From assembly GCA_045589235.1 (NCBI GenBank), contig JAZNOR010000071.1, forward strand, positions 1-63,936: a stretch of DNA of 63,936 nt, read 5' to 3'. Positions 48,856-59,000 of the stretch are shown here, in pieces (the first letter of the stretch is position 1; each line of letters opens with the position of its first letter). The notes under the pieces are model-generated. The model saw only the letters and a program-made list of their open reading frames with translations, made no database searches and was not told where the DNA came from. A program made the translations under genes and the position numbers. The DNA is from RGIG7332 sp045589235. GTDB taxonomy: Bacteria > Bacillota > Clostridia > Oscillospirales > JAAYXM01.

Positions 48856-50091
48856 TTATTCCTCCTCACTCATTGCCATAGCTGCCACATAAGCAGTTGA
48901 CCATGCAATTTGTAAATTAAAGCCACCTGTATAAGCATCAGTATCAATAACTTCACCTGCAAAATACAGACCGTTCTTTTTCTTGGACATCATCGTTTTG
49001 GGATCAATCTCTGAAACCGAAACGCCGCCTGAGGTTATAACCGCCTCTGAAACAGGTCTCGTATCAAAAATTTTAATCAAAAACGCTTTAAGCGTGCTCA
49101 CAAGCCGCATACGCGCTTTTTTATCAACAGAATGAACTTTTGTGTCGCAACTGATTTCGGCTTGTTTTAACACGGAAGGAATCAGTTTAACTGGCAACAA
49201 AGCACGCAGTGCATTTGATATATCTTGATTTTTTCTTTCATTAAAATCACGTAAAATTCTGGCATTGAGTTTTTCTGCATCAAGACCGGGTTTTAAATCA
49301 ATTTTCGCTGTATAAGTATCATTTCCAAAATCACGCATATGGGCACTTGCCGATAAAACAAGCGGCCCCGATATACCAAAATGCGTAAAAAGCATCTCAC
49401 CAAGCTCCGAGAAAACACAGGAATTCTTTTTATTATAAACAGATAGCGTCACGTTTTTAAGCGTGAGTCCCTGCATATTTGCGCAAATTTCTTTTTCAGC
49501 AACCAACGGAACAAGCGATGCATGCGGAGAAACTATTTTGTGACCCGCCGATTCCGCAAACCTGTATCCATCACCGGTTGAGCCTGTAAGAGGATATGAA
49601 ATTCCACCCGTTGCAATCAAAACGGCATCGGAAGTAATTCTATCCTTTTCCGTTATAACACCACAAACACTGTCATTTTCATAAATAAGCTTAAGCACAG
49701 TATCATTTAGAACTTTTACATTGAGTTTTTTAATTTCACGGTTAAGTGCCTCGATAACCTCCTGCGCCTGATCAGATTCCGGGAAAACTCTGTTGCCACG
49801 CTCGGTTTTTAATTTAATTCCAAGCTCTTCGAAAAACTGCATTGTATCCTGTGTGCTAAAGCGCGAAAAAGCACCATATAAAAATCTTGCATTCTGCGGC
49901 ACGTTACTAAGAAGTGTCTCTCTATCGCAATTGTTGGTTAAATTACATCTTCCCTTACCTGTTATAGCAAGCTTTTTACCTAGCTTTTTATTTTTTTCAA
50001 TTAAAATTACGTTTACACCACATCGTGCCGCGACTATTGCCGCAAACATTCCTGCTGCGCCACCGCCAACAATTATTATTTTCTTACTCAT
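48856..50091 (-). CDS. NAD(P)/FAD-dependent oxidoreductase, HI0933/YhiN (BaiN-like) family
   Basis: A 411-residue flavoprotein with the N-terminal FAD motif GGGAAGMFAAIVAARCG, GKKLAITGKGRCNLTN, and C-terminal GLYFAGEVIDTDAYTGGFNLQIAWSTA-type FAD contacts. The family includes BaiN, implicated in bile-acid dehydroxylation, but most members have no known substrate and no bai genes are near. ATG 50091 is chosen; it overlaps the upstream regulator by 8 bases and follows a weak GAGAAG. It is in a unit with the RpiR-type regulator and HutP-like gene. Confidence 0.87.
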   Translation of the reverse strand: MSKKIIIVGGGAAGMFAAIVAARCGVNVILIEKNKKLGKKLAITGKGRCNLTNNCDRETLLSNVPQNARFLYGAFSRFSTQDTMQFFEELGIKLKTERGNRVFPESDQAQEVIEALNREIKKLNVKVLNDTVLKLIYENDSVCGVITEKDRITSDAVLIATGGISYPLTGSTGDGYRFAESAGHKIVSPHASLVPLVAEKEICANMQGLTLKNVTLSVYNKKNSCVFSELGEMLFTHFGISGPLVLSASAHMRDFGNDTYTAKIDLKPGLDAEKLNARILRDFNERKNQDISNALRALLPVKLIPSVLKQAEISCDTKVHSVDKKARMRLVSTLKAFLIKIFDTRPVSEAVITSGGVSVSEIDPKTMMSKKKNGLYFAGEVIDTDAYTGGFNLQIAWSTAYVAAMAMSEEE

Positions 50092-50950
50092 TTTCAAACT
50101 TCTCATAAACGTCATATTCCTCCCAGATTTGCTCAAGCTTATGGAAGGTATTTGATACTTCGCTCTCTTTTTTAAGACTCGTAGCAACGATCAGCGCATT
50201 GATAAGACTGAGTGGTGCAACTAAAGAGTCAACAAAAGATATCATATTTCCGTGCGCAACAAGCTTATGTTTTGCAAACTTATTTAGCGGTGAACGCATA
50301 CTGTCTGTAATTGAAATTACACCTGCACCTTGTGCTGCAGCATACTGCATTGCATTAACCGTACGTTTTGAATAACGAGGAAAGCTTATTCCTATAAGAA
50401 CGTCATCATTAGAAATTCGTAAAATCTGCTCGAATATTTCACTTGTGCTTGCTGTTTCAACCACAAAAACATTAGGAAAAATAAGTCGGAAATAAAAACC
50501 CAAAAACTGAGCAAGAGCAGCACTTGACCTTACTCCAACAATATAGATATTCTTAGCGTTAATAATTGTGTTAACAGTATCGTCAAACTGAGTTCTGTCA
50601 GAACTGTTGAGCGTATCTAATATGTTATCAACATCTGAGCGTAAAACGGATTCAAATACATTTTGCGTGTCCATGCGATTGTTTGCAACTTCTATACGCT
50701 GAACAGCGGTTAATTTATTACGAACAATTTCTTGCAAAGCTTTTTGCATTGAAGGATATCCTTCATAACCAAGCTCAACAGCAAATCTGACAACGGTAGA
50801 TTCACTGACAGATATTGCCTTACCTAGTTTTGCCGCTGTCATAAAAGCTGCTTTATCATATTGATTTATTATAAAATCAGCAATTTTTCTTTGGCTTTTT
50901 GAAAAATTGGGCATATTTTTTTCCATTTTTTTAAGTAAATTATCGCTCAT
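50084..50950 (-). CDS. MurR/RpiR family transcriptional regulator
   Basis: A 288-residue regulator with an N-terminal HTH_6 domain (about 1-80; VSESTVVRFAVELGYEGYPSMQKAL) and a C-terminal SIS phosphosugar-binding domain (about 110-245; YIVGVRSSAALAQFLG, SFPRYSKRTVNAMQYA). Such proteins sense sugar phosphates. Downstream genes are a flavoprotein and hutP-like/cmk genes, none an obvious sugar enzyme, so its target is unclear. A Shine-Dalgarno AAAGGGCGG precedes the ATG. Confidence 0.93.
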   Translation of the reverse strand: MSDNLLKKMEKNMPNFSKSQRKIADFIINQYDKAAFMTAAKLGKAISVSESTVVRFAVELGYEGYPSMQKALQEIVRNKLTAVQRIEVANNRMDTQNVFESVLRSDVDNILDTLNSSDRTQFDDTVNTIINAKNIYIVGVRSSAALAQFLGFYFRLIFPNVFVVETASTSEIFEQILRISNDDVLIGISFPRYSKRTVNAMQYAAAQGAGVISITDSMRSPLNKFAKHKLVAHGNMISFVDSLVAPLSLINALIVATSLKKESEVSNTFHKLEQIWEEYDVYEKFENE

Positions 50951-50997
50951 AGTTTAACCGCCCTTTAAATAGCATATATTTATAGTTTATTCATTTT

Positions 50998-51609
50998 TTA
51001 CTCAAAATGCAAGATATTTTTCATTTCAGACACAAGAATTTTGTATTCATCAAAGCTAAGTAATAAGTTAATCGCTTCAAGCAATGCATTAGCGGACATA
51101 TATTTGGGTAACCCCAACTTTTCAAGTAAAAGCATACGTAACCTAGAGCTCATCGGATTACCCGACAGACCATCTTCATAAAAATGCGTTTTAGTTATTT
51201 TTTTAGAATTGTCACAAGTTGAATCAGAATCCAAAAAAGTAGCACCTGCACGCTTTAATGATTCAATTATAATTTCATCGCTTATACCTTCGACACCCAA
51301 AATTCCCTCTTTAGATGCTGAAGCTTTGCGCTTTTCTTTACCCTTGATTTGAGGAATATATGCGTGTAGAACCTTTTCTTTTGATAAAAATCCTCGCAAA
51401 TGATTTCTTATAACAAAGCCTGCACCATCACTATCAGTTAGTATAACAATTCCACGTATGTCACAGATTTTTTTTAACAGTGCACGTTTTTCAATGTCGT
51501 TAAAAACTCTGAAACCGGACGTTTCTATTATCACGGTGTCAATAATTTGAGAGAGCTTGTTTTTATCATATTTCCCCTCAACAACAACTGCTTCTTTAAT
51601 TCTTAGCAT
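50998..51609 (-). CDS. TOPRIM-domain protein, ribonuclease M5-like (DUF4093)
   Basis: A 203-residue protein with an N-terminal TOPRIM domain: EGKYDKNKL carrying the catalytic Glu and ILTDSDGAGF the DxD motif. A C-terminal DUF4093-type part follows. RNase M5 (RnmV) matures 5S rRNA. The length and C-terminal half suit the clostridial RnmV-like group. ATG 51609 is preceded by GGTGGTG and overlaps holA by 14 bases. Function as a true M5 nuclease is inferred. Confidence 0.8.
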   Translation of the reverse strand: MLRIKEAVVVEGKYDKNKLSQIIDTVIIETSGFRVFNDIEKRALLKKICDIRGIVILTDSDGAGFVIRNHLRGFLSKEKVLHAYIPQIKGKEKRKASASKEGILGVEGISDEIIIESLKRAGATFLDSDSTCDNSKKITKTHFYEDGLSGNPMSSRLRMLLLEKLGLPKYMSANALLEAINLLLSFDEYKILVSEMKNILHFE

Positions 51610-52630
51610 TCCAATCACCACCGACTGCAAGGCGTACTATAAGTTCCTCAAGTACCTCGCTCTTAGCGCCAAGTTTTAACTTAGTATCAGCTTGTGCACA
51701 AAGTATTACTGCCTCACGCGCCCAATTTAATTTTACGTTACGCGCTGCATTCATAATGATGCGTGCCGGATATTCTGAGCGAAAGTTACATATCTTCATA
51801 AGCTCGGTTACGCTTCCGCCGCGATTATTTAACAGACACGCAGTATATATTTGTCGCATCTGTCGACCGACTAGTGCCAAAAGAGCAATCGGTTCTTCTC
51901 CAATCAATGTTAGCTTTTCAAGAATTTCAATTGCTTTTTTATATTTGCGCGCAACAATAGCATCTGTTAAATCAAACACAACAGCTTCAACATTAGGTGT
52001 TGCAACAGCATCTATGTCCTCACGCGTTATCTCTCCGCTTTTTGCATATGCAGAAATTTTTTCTATTTCAGGAATCAACGCCTGCATAAGGCTTCCGCAG
52101 TAAAAAATCAGGTATTCACATTCCTGATTGTCAATTGTATGTCCCAACGCTTTAAATCTCTTGCCAATCCAAGCTGATAATTGCTCACGCTCAGAACGTG
52201 TAAATTCAATTACTTCGCCCACTTTTGCCATAAGTGTGTATAATTTCAGCCTTTTATCCGGCTTAAACTCTGCGGGATATATTAGGAGCAAGCAGCAATA
52301 TTCTGGTAAGTCATTTAAAATTTCTGTAAATTTCTCTTTAGTTGCATCATCAGCTTTAAATATATCAAAATCTGATATTATAACAAGCTTTTTCTCAGCC
52401 ATAACCGGATATGAGTCTACAGCATCTGATAAGTCGTCGGCACTTATTGAACCTGACAGCTCAATCAAGTTAAATTCGGGCATATTATCGCCCACAACAG
52501 CCTTTTTAAGCTCTTCTTTATAAAAATCAACAAGATACCTTTCTTCACCGTAAAAGAGGTAAAATCGAGCAGTATTCCCATTAGAAATGTCTTGATTAAG
52601 TTTTTTGCAAATATCAACAGTTTTTGCCAA
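51596..52630 (-). CDS. holA: DNA polymerase III subunit delta
   Basis: Clamp-loader subunit that opens the sliding clamp. It has 344 residues. The N-terminal region has FYLFYGEERYLVDFY, the central AAA+-like fold has IISDFDIF, and the C-terminal collar contains LALVGRQMRQIY and LKLGAKSEVLEE. TTG 52630 is the start: GGAGG lies 8 bases upstream and is formed by the last codons of comEC, whose stop is one base before the TTG. The comEC-holA order is conserved in Firmicutes. Confidence 0.93.
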   Translation of the reverse strand: MAKTVDICKKLNQDISNGNTARFYLFYGEERYLVDFYKEELKKAVVGDNMPEFNLIELSGSISADDLSDAVDSYPVMAEKKLVIISDFDIFKADDATKEKFTEILNDLPEYCCLLLIYPAEFKPDKRLKLYTLMAKVGEVIEFTRSEREQLSAWIGKRFKALGHTIDNQECEYLIFYCGSLMQALIPEIEKISAYAKSGEITREDIDAVATPNVEAVVFDLTDAIVARKYKKAIEILEKLTLIGEEPIALLALVGRQMRQIYTACLLNNRGGSVTELMKICNFRSEYPARIIMNAARNVKLNWAREAVILCAQADTKLKLGAKSEVLEELIVRLAVGGDWNAKN

Positions 52631-52631
52631 T

Positions 52632-54908
52632 TTAATTACCTCCTTTAACAAATTTATCAGAATAAAACACAATATCACCATCAGTGTCCGTTCTGCGCAC
52701 GGCAATTCCCATATTATTAAACAAATCAAGTGTTCGTTTATGCGGATGTCCATAATAATTGTCAGCACCGACAGAAACAACGGCAAGTTCAGGTAAAATT
52801 CTGTTCATTAGCTTAAGCGATGATGATGTATCAGAACCGTGATGCCCAGTTACATAAACCTCTGTATCAAAAAGCTCATATTTTTCACAAAGCAGTTCCT
52901 CGGATTTTTGTTCTAAATCCCCTGTTACTATAAGTTCAAAGTCGCCTTTTTTTAATACAGTAACCAATCCTTGCTCGTTCTCGACATCAGACCAACCTGT
53001 TGGATATATTATACATTCCATTCCATTTAATTTCAACTGTGTTTCATTTGATACATAGTGAATTTCTGTGCCGCATCTATTTGCAGATTCTGCAATATTT
53101 TTAAATACATCATCTTCTTTCGCCTCAATAGGAACATATAAATTCAAAACTTCCATCTGTTCAATCAAACGCTTTGCGCCGTTTACGTGATCGGAATGCA
53201 TATGCGTTAAAATAAGTATATCAATGTTTTGAGACTTTATCTTTTTAATATATTTACTCGTTATGTTCCCTGCATTGATACTTCGACTTCCGCCACAATC
53301 CACAACAACGCAACTGTCATTATAATCTGCAACCAAGGATGCACCCTGCCCTACATCTAAAACCGAAAAGCGGATACCCTTAAAAGAGGACCTCTCTTCT
53401 GTTGCAAAATTCAAGATTATAGTTACAATCAAAACGAATAGAACAGCTAAACCCGGAATAATAAACTTCTTCTTATTTGTTTTTGTAAAGAAGAAAATCA
53501 TTGTGTAAATATAAATAGCAAAAATAGTTACAAAAATGTTATCAACAAAAATTTCGGCAAATGGTAATTTTGCCAAAAAATCGCTACAGAAAATTATAAA
53601 ATCAGAAATTAAATCAACTATGCACATAACAATTTGCCCCAAATTAATTGACACAAATGATATTGCAATACCAGTAATCGAACCATAGAAAAGCGCAGTT
53701 ACTGCCCAAATCAGAAGCAAATTACTAATTGGTGCAACGATTGATATAACTTTGAAGTTCCAAAAGATAATAGGCGTTGTGAATAAAATTGCGCTAAGCG
53801 TTCCAGAAAGCGTCGACGCAAAAAACGCAATTGCTCTTTTTATTCTCTTGTTTTTAATTTTTATATGTGATATAAGCAAATTATTAAATTTTCCGCTATA
53901 AATAATAAGACCCAATGTTGCACTAAATGATAATTGAAATCCTATGTCTAAAACTGTATACGGATTACAAAACAAAATCACAAACATAGCAATGCAAAGT
54001 GAGGTTACACTATCAGCTTCGCGCTTTATAATTGTTGCGCTAATGAACATAATCTGCATAATAAGTGCGCGCACAATGGATGGCGGCGCACCGACAACTA
54101 AAGTAAATAAAATCAATATCGGAATTGATATAAATGCGGATAATTTTCTACCAAAAATAAAAATCATTAAATTTGCCAGAAATGCAAGATGCATACCAGA
54201 CACGGCAACAACATGAGCAAGTCCTGCAGATGAAAAGTTATTTTGATCCTTCAATGTGAAATCGGTTTTATCGCCGAGTAAAACAGCGTTAACTAACCCT
54301 GCATTGCGTTTTGGCAGCAATTGTTTAACCCTTTCACTGACTACATTTGAGATATATTGTGGCAAATACTTAATGTTAAATTTTGTATTTCTTTCTATTG
54401 TAACAGAATCGTTGCAAAATCCTATCACATCTATACCACGAGTTTTATAGTATGTAAACGCATTAAAATCTTCATCATTTACAGGAATTTCGAATTTACA
54501 TTCTCCACGAACAATGTCACCCGGAGATAACTCTAAATTTTTGTCGTTAAAATAAATTCTTGCTGTAAAATTATTAGGTGACTTGACATCTAAATCGCAA
54601 ACAATCCCGGTTTTTAAATTATTATCAAATGAAAAACCTTTTGCTATTGCCATAAATTCAACCTTTGTACTTTGGAGTTGTGGCAAATCAGTTAAATTCA
54701 AATAAAGAGGAAACCAACAGAGCGCAACAGAAAGCCCTAAAATTCCGGCAATTGCTTGTTTTTTATATTGAGTTAAAGTCAATGCTAATGTTAAAACCGC
54801 AAATATTGAACACAAAGCGATGCATACAGATGTTGTAAAGCCAAAAATATTTATCACAAACAAAGAAATTGCAAAAGAAACTGCAAAGAAAGCAAAATAC
54901 CTTTTCAC
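52632..54908 (-). CDS. comEC: ComEC/Rec2 family DNA internalization protein
   Basis: A 758-residue membrane channel thought to carry single-stranded DNA into the cell in natural transformation. An N-terminal OB-like domain (DUF4131 region, about 75-190) precedes the Competence domain (about 200-480) with AHVVAVSGMHLAFLANL and many helices. The C-terminal metallo-beta-lactamase-like domain (about 505-758) has LTHMHSDHVNGAKRL and VTGHHGSD. All core parts are intact. The start is GTG with a weak GAGTG upstream. No comEA or pilus genes are present, so competence is not established. It lies 17 bases after the fba terminator. Confidence 0.93.
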   Translation of the reverse strand: MKRYFAFFAVSFAISLFVINIFGFTTSVCIALCSIFAVLTLALTLTQYKKQAIAGILGLSVALCWFPLYLNLTDLPQLQSTKVEFMAIAKGFSFDNNLKTGIVCDLDVKSPNNFTARIYFNDKNLELSPGDIVRGECKFEIPVNDEDFNAFTYYKTRGIDVIGFCNDSVTIERNTKFNIKYLPQYISNVVSERVKQLLPKRNAGLVNAVLLGDKTDFTLKDQNNFSSAGLAHVVAVSGMHLAFLANLMIFIFGRKLSAFISIPILILFTLVVGAPPSIVRALIMQIMFISATIIKREADSVTSLCIAMFVILFCNPYTVLDIGFQLSFSATLGLIIYSGKFNNLLISHIKIKNKRIKRAIAFFASTLSGTLSAILFTTPIIFWNFKVISIVAPISNLLLIWAVTALFYGSITGIAISFVSINLGQIVMCIVDLISDFIIFCSDFLAKLPFAEIFVDNIFVTIFAIYIYTMIFFFTKTNKKKFIIPGLAVLFVLIVTIILNFATEERSSFKGIRFSVLDVGQGASLVADYNDSCVVVDCGGSRSINAGNITSKYIKKIKSQNIDILILTHMHSDHVNGAKRLIEQMEVLNLYVPIEAKEDDVFKNIAESANRCGTEIHYVSNETQLKLNGMECIIYPTGWSDVENEQGLVTVLKKGDFELIVTGDLEQKSEELLCEKYELFDTEVYVTGHHGSDTSSSLKLMNRILPELAVVSVGADNYYGHPHKRTLDLFNNMGIAVRRTDTDGDIVFYSDKFVKGGN

Positions 54909-54924
54909 TTACCCACACTCAATT

Positions 54925-54965
54925 CTATAAAAAAACGAGGGGAGAATAAATGCTCCCCTCGTTTT
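54925..54965 (-). terminator. Terminator after fba
   Basis: Thirteen-base arms AAAACGAGGGGAG and CTCCCCTCGTTTT with an eight-base loop. The minus strand continues in a T-run (TTTTTTTATAG). It stands only 17 bases before the comEC start. Confidence 0.92.
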
Positions 54966-54977
54966 AAGGTTTTAAGG

Positions 54978-55907
54978 TTAGATTTTGTTGTCGCTTCCGA
55001 GAACATTAACGATCTTATGCTTAACAAGCTCTTTGATGTTTGCGCGTGCCGGTGAAAGGTACTGACGCGGGTCAAAGTGCTCCGGATGCTGATTGAAGTA
55101 CTCACGGATACTTCCTGTCATAGCAAGACGGAGGTCAGAGTCGATGTTAATCTTGCATACTGCCATTGAAGCAGCCTTGCGAAGCATTTCTTCCGGAACG
55201 CCCTGTGCACCCGGCATATTACCGCCGTTTGCATTAATCATTTCAACGAACTTCGGAATAACTGAAGAAGCACCATGTAAAACGATCGGGAAATTCGGTA
55301 AACGCTTTGAGATTTCTTCTAAGATATCGAAACGAAGACGCGGCTCGCCTTTGAACTTAAAAGCACCGTGGCTTGTTCCGATAGCGATTGCAAGTGAGTC
55401 AACACCTGTGCGAGTAACAAACTCCTCAACCTCAGCAGGATTGGTGAACTGAGCATCTTCATCAGATACATTAACATCATCCTCAATACCTGCGAGCTTA
55501 CCAAGCTCACCCTCGACAACAACGCCGCGAGCATGTGCATAATCAACAACTTTTTTGGTAAGTTCAATATTCTCTTCAAAAGAATACTTTGAACCGTCAA
55601 TCATAACAGAAGTAAAACCGCCATCAATACATGACTTACAAATATCAAAGCTGTCACCGTGGTCTAAGTGAACACAAATCGGAAGGTCTGTGTCTTCGAT
55701 TGCAGCTTCAATAAGCTTCATAAGATAAACGTGCTTTGCATACTTACGAGCGCCTGCAGATACCTGAAGAATAAGCGGAGAATTAACTTCCTTCGCAGCT
55801 TCGGTAATACCCTGAACGATTTCCATGTTATTAACGTTGAATGCGCCAATAGCATAACCGCCCTCATAAGCCTTTTTAAACATTTCGGTTGAAGTAACAA
55901 GTGGCAT
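54978..55907 (-). CDS. fba: Class II fructose-bisphosphate aldolase
   Basis: Zinc-dependent glycolytic aldolase. It has 309 residues. The zinc ligands and catalytic Asp are visible in ICVHLDHGDSFD, the Glu in VVVEGELG, GTSHGAF supplies a His, and VLHGASSV the last His and a phosphate-binding site. INIDSDLRLA is typical of the class. ATG 55907 follows GGAGA; an upstream in-frame extension to 55970 lies over the promoter. It is an independent unit with strong promoter and terminator, consistent with high expression. Confidence 0.95.
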   Translation of the reverse strand: MPLVTSTEMFKKAYEGGYAIGAFNVNNMEIVQGITEAAKEVNSPLILQVSAGARKYAKHVYLMKLIEAAIEDTDLPICVHLDHGDSFDICKSCIDGGFTSVMIDGSKYSFEENIELTKKVVDYAHARGVVVEGELGKLAGIEDDVNVSDEDAQFTNPAEVEEFVTRTGVDSLAIAIGTSHGAFKFKGEPRLRFDILEEISKRLPNFPIVLHGASSVIPKFVEMINANGGNMPGAQGVPEEMLRKAASMAVCKINIDSDLRLAMTGSIREYFNQHPEHFDPRQYLSPARANIKELVKHKIVNVLGSDNKI

Positions 55908-55942
55908 AATGACATCTCCTTTTTTCATTTCATACAATTTAT

Positions 55943-55970
55943 ATTGTACCACAAATTCCGCTAAAATCAA
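55943..55970 (-). promoter_or_regulatory. Promoter for fba
   Basis: On the minus strand TTGATT (55965-55970), a 16-base spacer and TACAAT (55943-55948) preceded by TGG, an extended -10. Confidence 0.75.
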
Positions 55971-56011
55971 GCGTTTTTTTAATATTTAAATATTTTTTTA
56001 CATAGCCATAA

Positions 56012-59000
56012 TCAGAAAAAGGAAATCTGACTGCTTTTTGGTATATCACCAAGAGCATTATTGTTTTCAAGCAACTCAATTATAGCCTTGGAAACCTTAT
56101 TGCAACGCGACTGTATCTCATCCATTGATAAAAACGGAGATTTTTGCCGTTCTTCAACAATGCTGCAAGCCGCAACCTCACCAAGCCCCGGAATTGCGGT
56201 AAACGGTGGTCTAAGCCTTCCATCTTCAGTGATAATAAAATCTTTTGAATCCGACTCATATAAGTCAATTGGTGCAAATTCAAAGCCTCGAAAGTAAAAT
56301 TCGTGGCAGACTTCAAGAGTTACAAGCATATCCTTTTCTGCCGCAGTTGCCTTCTCCTTTTTAGATATAGCATCCATTTGCGCAAGCACAATAGAATCGC
56401 CATTTATCATTAAGCCCGCATCAAACGATTTTGCTCGTATCGAAAAATATGCAGCGTAAAAAGCAAGTGGCTTATGAACCTTAAACCAAGCAATTCTAAA
56501 CGCCATCATTACATAAGCAACTGCATGAGCCTTCGGGAACATATACTTAATCTTTTTACAAGAATCAATATACCATTCAGGAACATTGTGCGCGCGCATG
56601 TCTTCTTCCCACTCCGGCTTTAATCCTTTACCTTTACGAACACTTTCCATAATAGTAAACGAAAGTTTTGAATCCATATTCATAGAAATGAGATAAAGCA
56701 TAATATCGTCACGGCAACAGATAGCTTCTTTAAGGGTTGCAGTTCCCTCTTGTACCAAAGTTTGGGCATTATTTATCCAAACATCAGTACCATGCGACAG
56801 ACCCGAAATACGAACAAGTTCATCGAAAGTCGTTGGTTTAGTATCAAGAAGCATTTCGCGGACGAATTTGGTTCCAAATTCCGGAATTGCAGTAGCACCT
56901 GTTTTTCCTAAAATCGGATCTTCGTCAATGCCTAAGGCTTTGCAAGATGTAAAAATACTCATAGTTTCCGGGTCATCAAGCGGAATTTCACGGGCATTTA
57001 ATCCTGTTAAATCCTCAAGCATTCTTATGATTGTCGGGTCATCATGACCAAGAAGATCGAGCTTTAAAATATTGTCGTGAATTGAGTGATAGTCAAAGTG
57101 TGTTGTTATGATATCGCTCGTCTTATCATCAGCCGGATGTTGAATCGGAGTAAAGTCATAAATTTCCTTTTCCATCGGAACAATCATAACACCACCCGGG
57201 TGCTGACCCGTCGTTCGTTTAATTCCTGTACAGCCAACGGTCAAGCGATTCTGCTCCGTTTTAGACTTATACTCACCGCGTTCTTCCAAATATTTTTTAA
57301 CATATCCAAATGCAGTTTTTTCTGCTATAGTGCCTATTGTTCCTGCACGGAACACGTGGTTTTCACCAAAGATTTCAATTGTATGCCTGTGAGCACGCGA
57401 CTGATATTCGCCGGAAAAATTAAGGTCTATATCAGGGATTTTGTCGCCGTCAAAGCCTAAAAATGTTGCAAACGGAATATCAAAACCGTCTTTTTGATAG
57501 TTTGTTCCGCAATTCGGGCATACTTTATCCGGCATATCAGCACCAACACTATATCCCATACCGCCCATAAATTCAGATTTTTTACAATTCGGGCATCTGT
57601 AATGCGGTGGCATTGCATTAACCTCGGTAATACCTGAAAAATAGGCTACAACAGAGGATCCTACAGAGCCTCGCGAGCCCACAAGATAACCTTCTTGATT
57701 TGAACGTAGTACAAGCTTTTGAGCAATTATATACATTACATCAAAGCCGTGTGTTGTTATTTTATCAAGCTCATATTCAAGTCGCTCAAGAACTATAGGT
57801 GGAATCGGGTCACCGTAAAGCTCCGCTGCGCGCTTGTAGCACATATTGATTAAGTCTTCTTTTGAACCCTCAATTGATGGCGGAAAGTTTTCTTTGGGAA
57901 TTGGTCTTATATTCTCACACATATCTGCAATAGCATTTGTGTTTTTAACAACAACCTCATATGCTTTTTCAGCTCCCAGATAAGAAAACTCTTCGAGCAT
58001 TTCATCCGTTGTTTTAAAGTAAAGCGGTGCTTGATTGTCCGCATCGGTAAAGCCCATTCCTGCCATAAGAACACGACGGTAAACTTCATCATGTGGCTCA
58101 AGAAAATGAACGTCGCCCGTAGCAACAACAGGAATATTAAGCTTTTCACCAAGCTCAATAACTTTACGGTTGAAGTCACGTATTTCATCAAGCGATGACA
58201 CCATTCCGCGACCTAGCATAAATTCGTTGTTGCCAACCGGCTGAATTTCAAGAAAATCATAATACTCAGCAAGCTTTAAAAGCTCTTCATCCGGCTTTTT
58301 CTGAACAATAGCGCCGTAAAGTTCTCCCGCTTCACACGCAGAGCCAATAATCAATCCCTCGCGGTATTCGTCTAAAACAGTGCGCGGAATTATCGGTCGC
58401 TTTTGATAGTATTTTAAATGTGCAAGAGAAACAAGCTTATATAAGTTCTTAAGACCTACATAATCTTTCACTAAAATTATAAGGTGGTATGGGCGAACTT
58501 TCGATACTTTACCCGTATTCATTCCCGATAAATCCAAATTAATTTCAGACATAGATGCAGTATGCGCCGGAGAGTTTTTAAGTATCTCAAAGAATTTAAC
58601 AAGCATATGTGCAACTGTTGCAGCATCATCCCCTGCTCTGTGATGTTCAAACTTAGGAAGCGAAAGTGCATTTGCAACAATATTTAATTTATGACGTTCT
58701 AAATTAGGAAGCAAAATTCGCGCCATAGTAAGAGTATCAAGCGAAACGAAATTGTACTCAATGCCATATTTTTTGCACTCTGCGCGCAAGAAACCTATAT
58801 CAAAATCTGCATTATGAGCTACCAGTACCCTACCGTCTGCAAACTTTAAAAAGTCGCGCACAGCTTCTTCCGAAAGTGGTGCGTCCTTAACAGTTTCGTA
58901 TGAAATTCCGGTAAGTTGAGTAATTTTTTCAGGTATCGGTCTTTGAGGATTTACATATGTGTGATATTCTTCACATAATTCACCATTTTTCAAAACGGTA

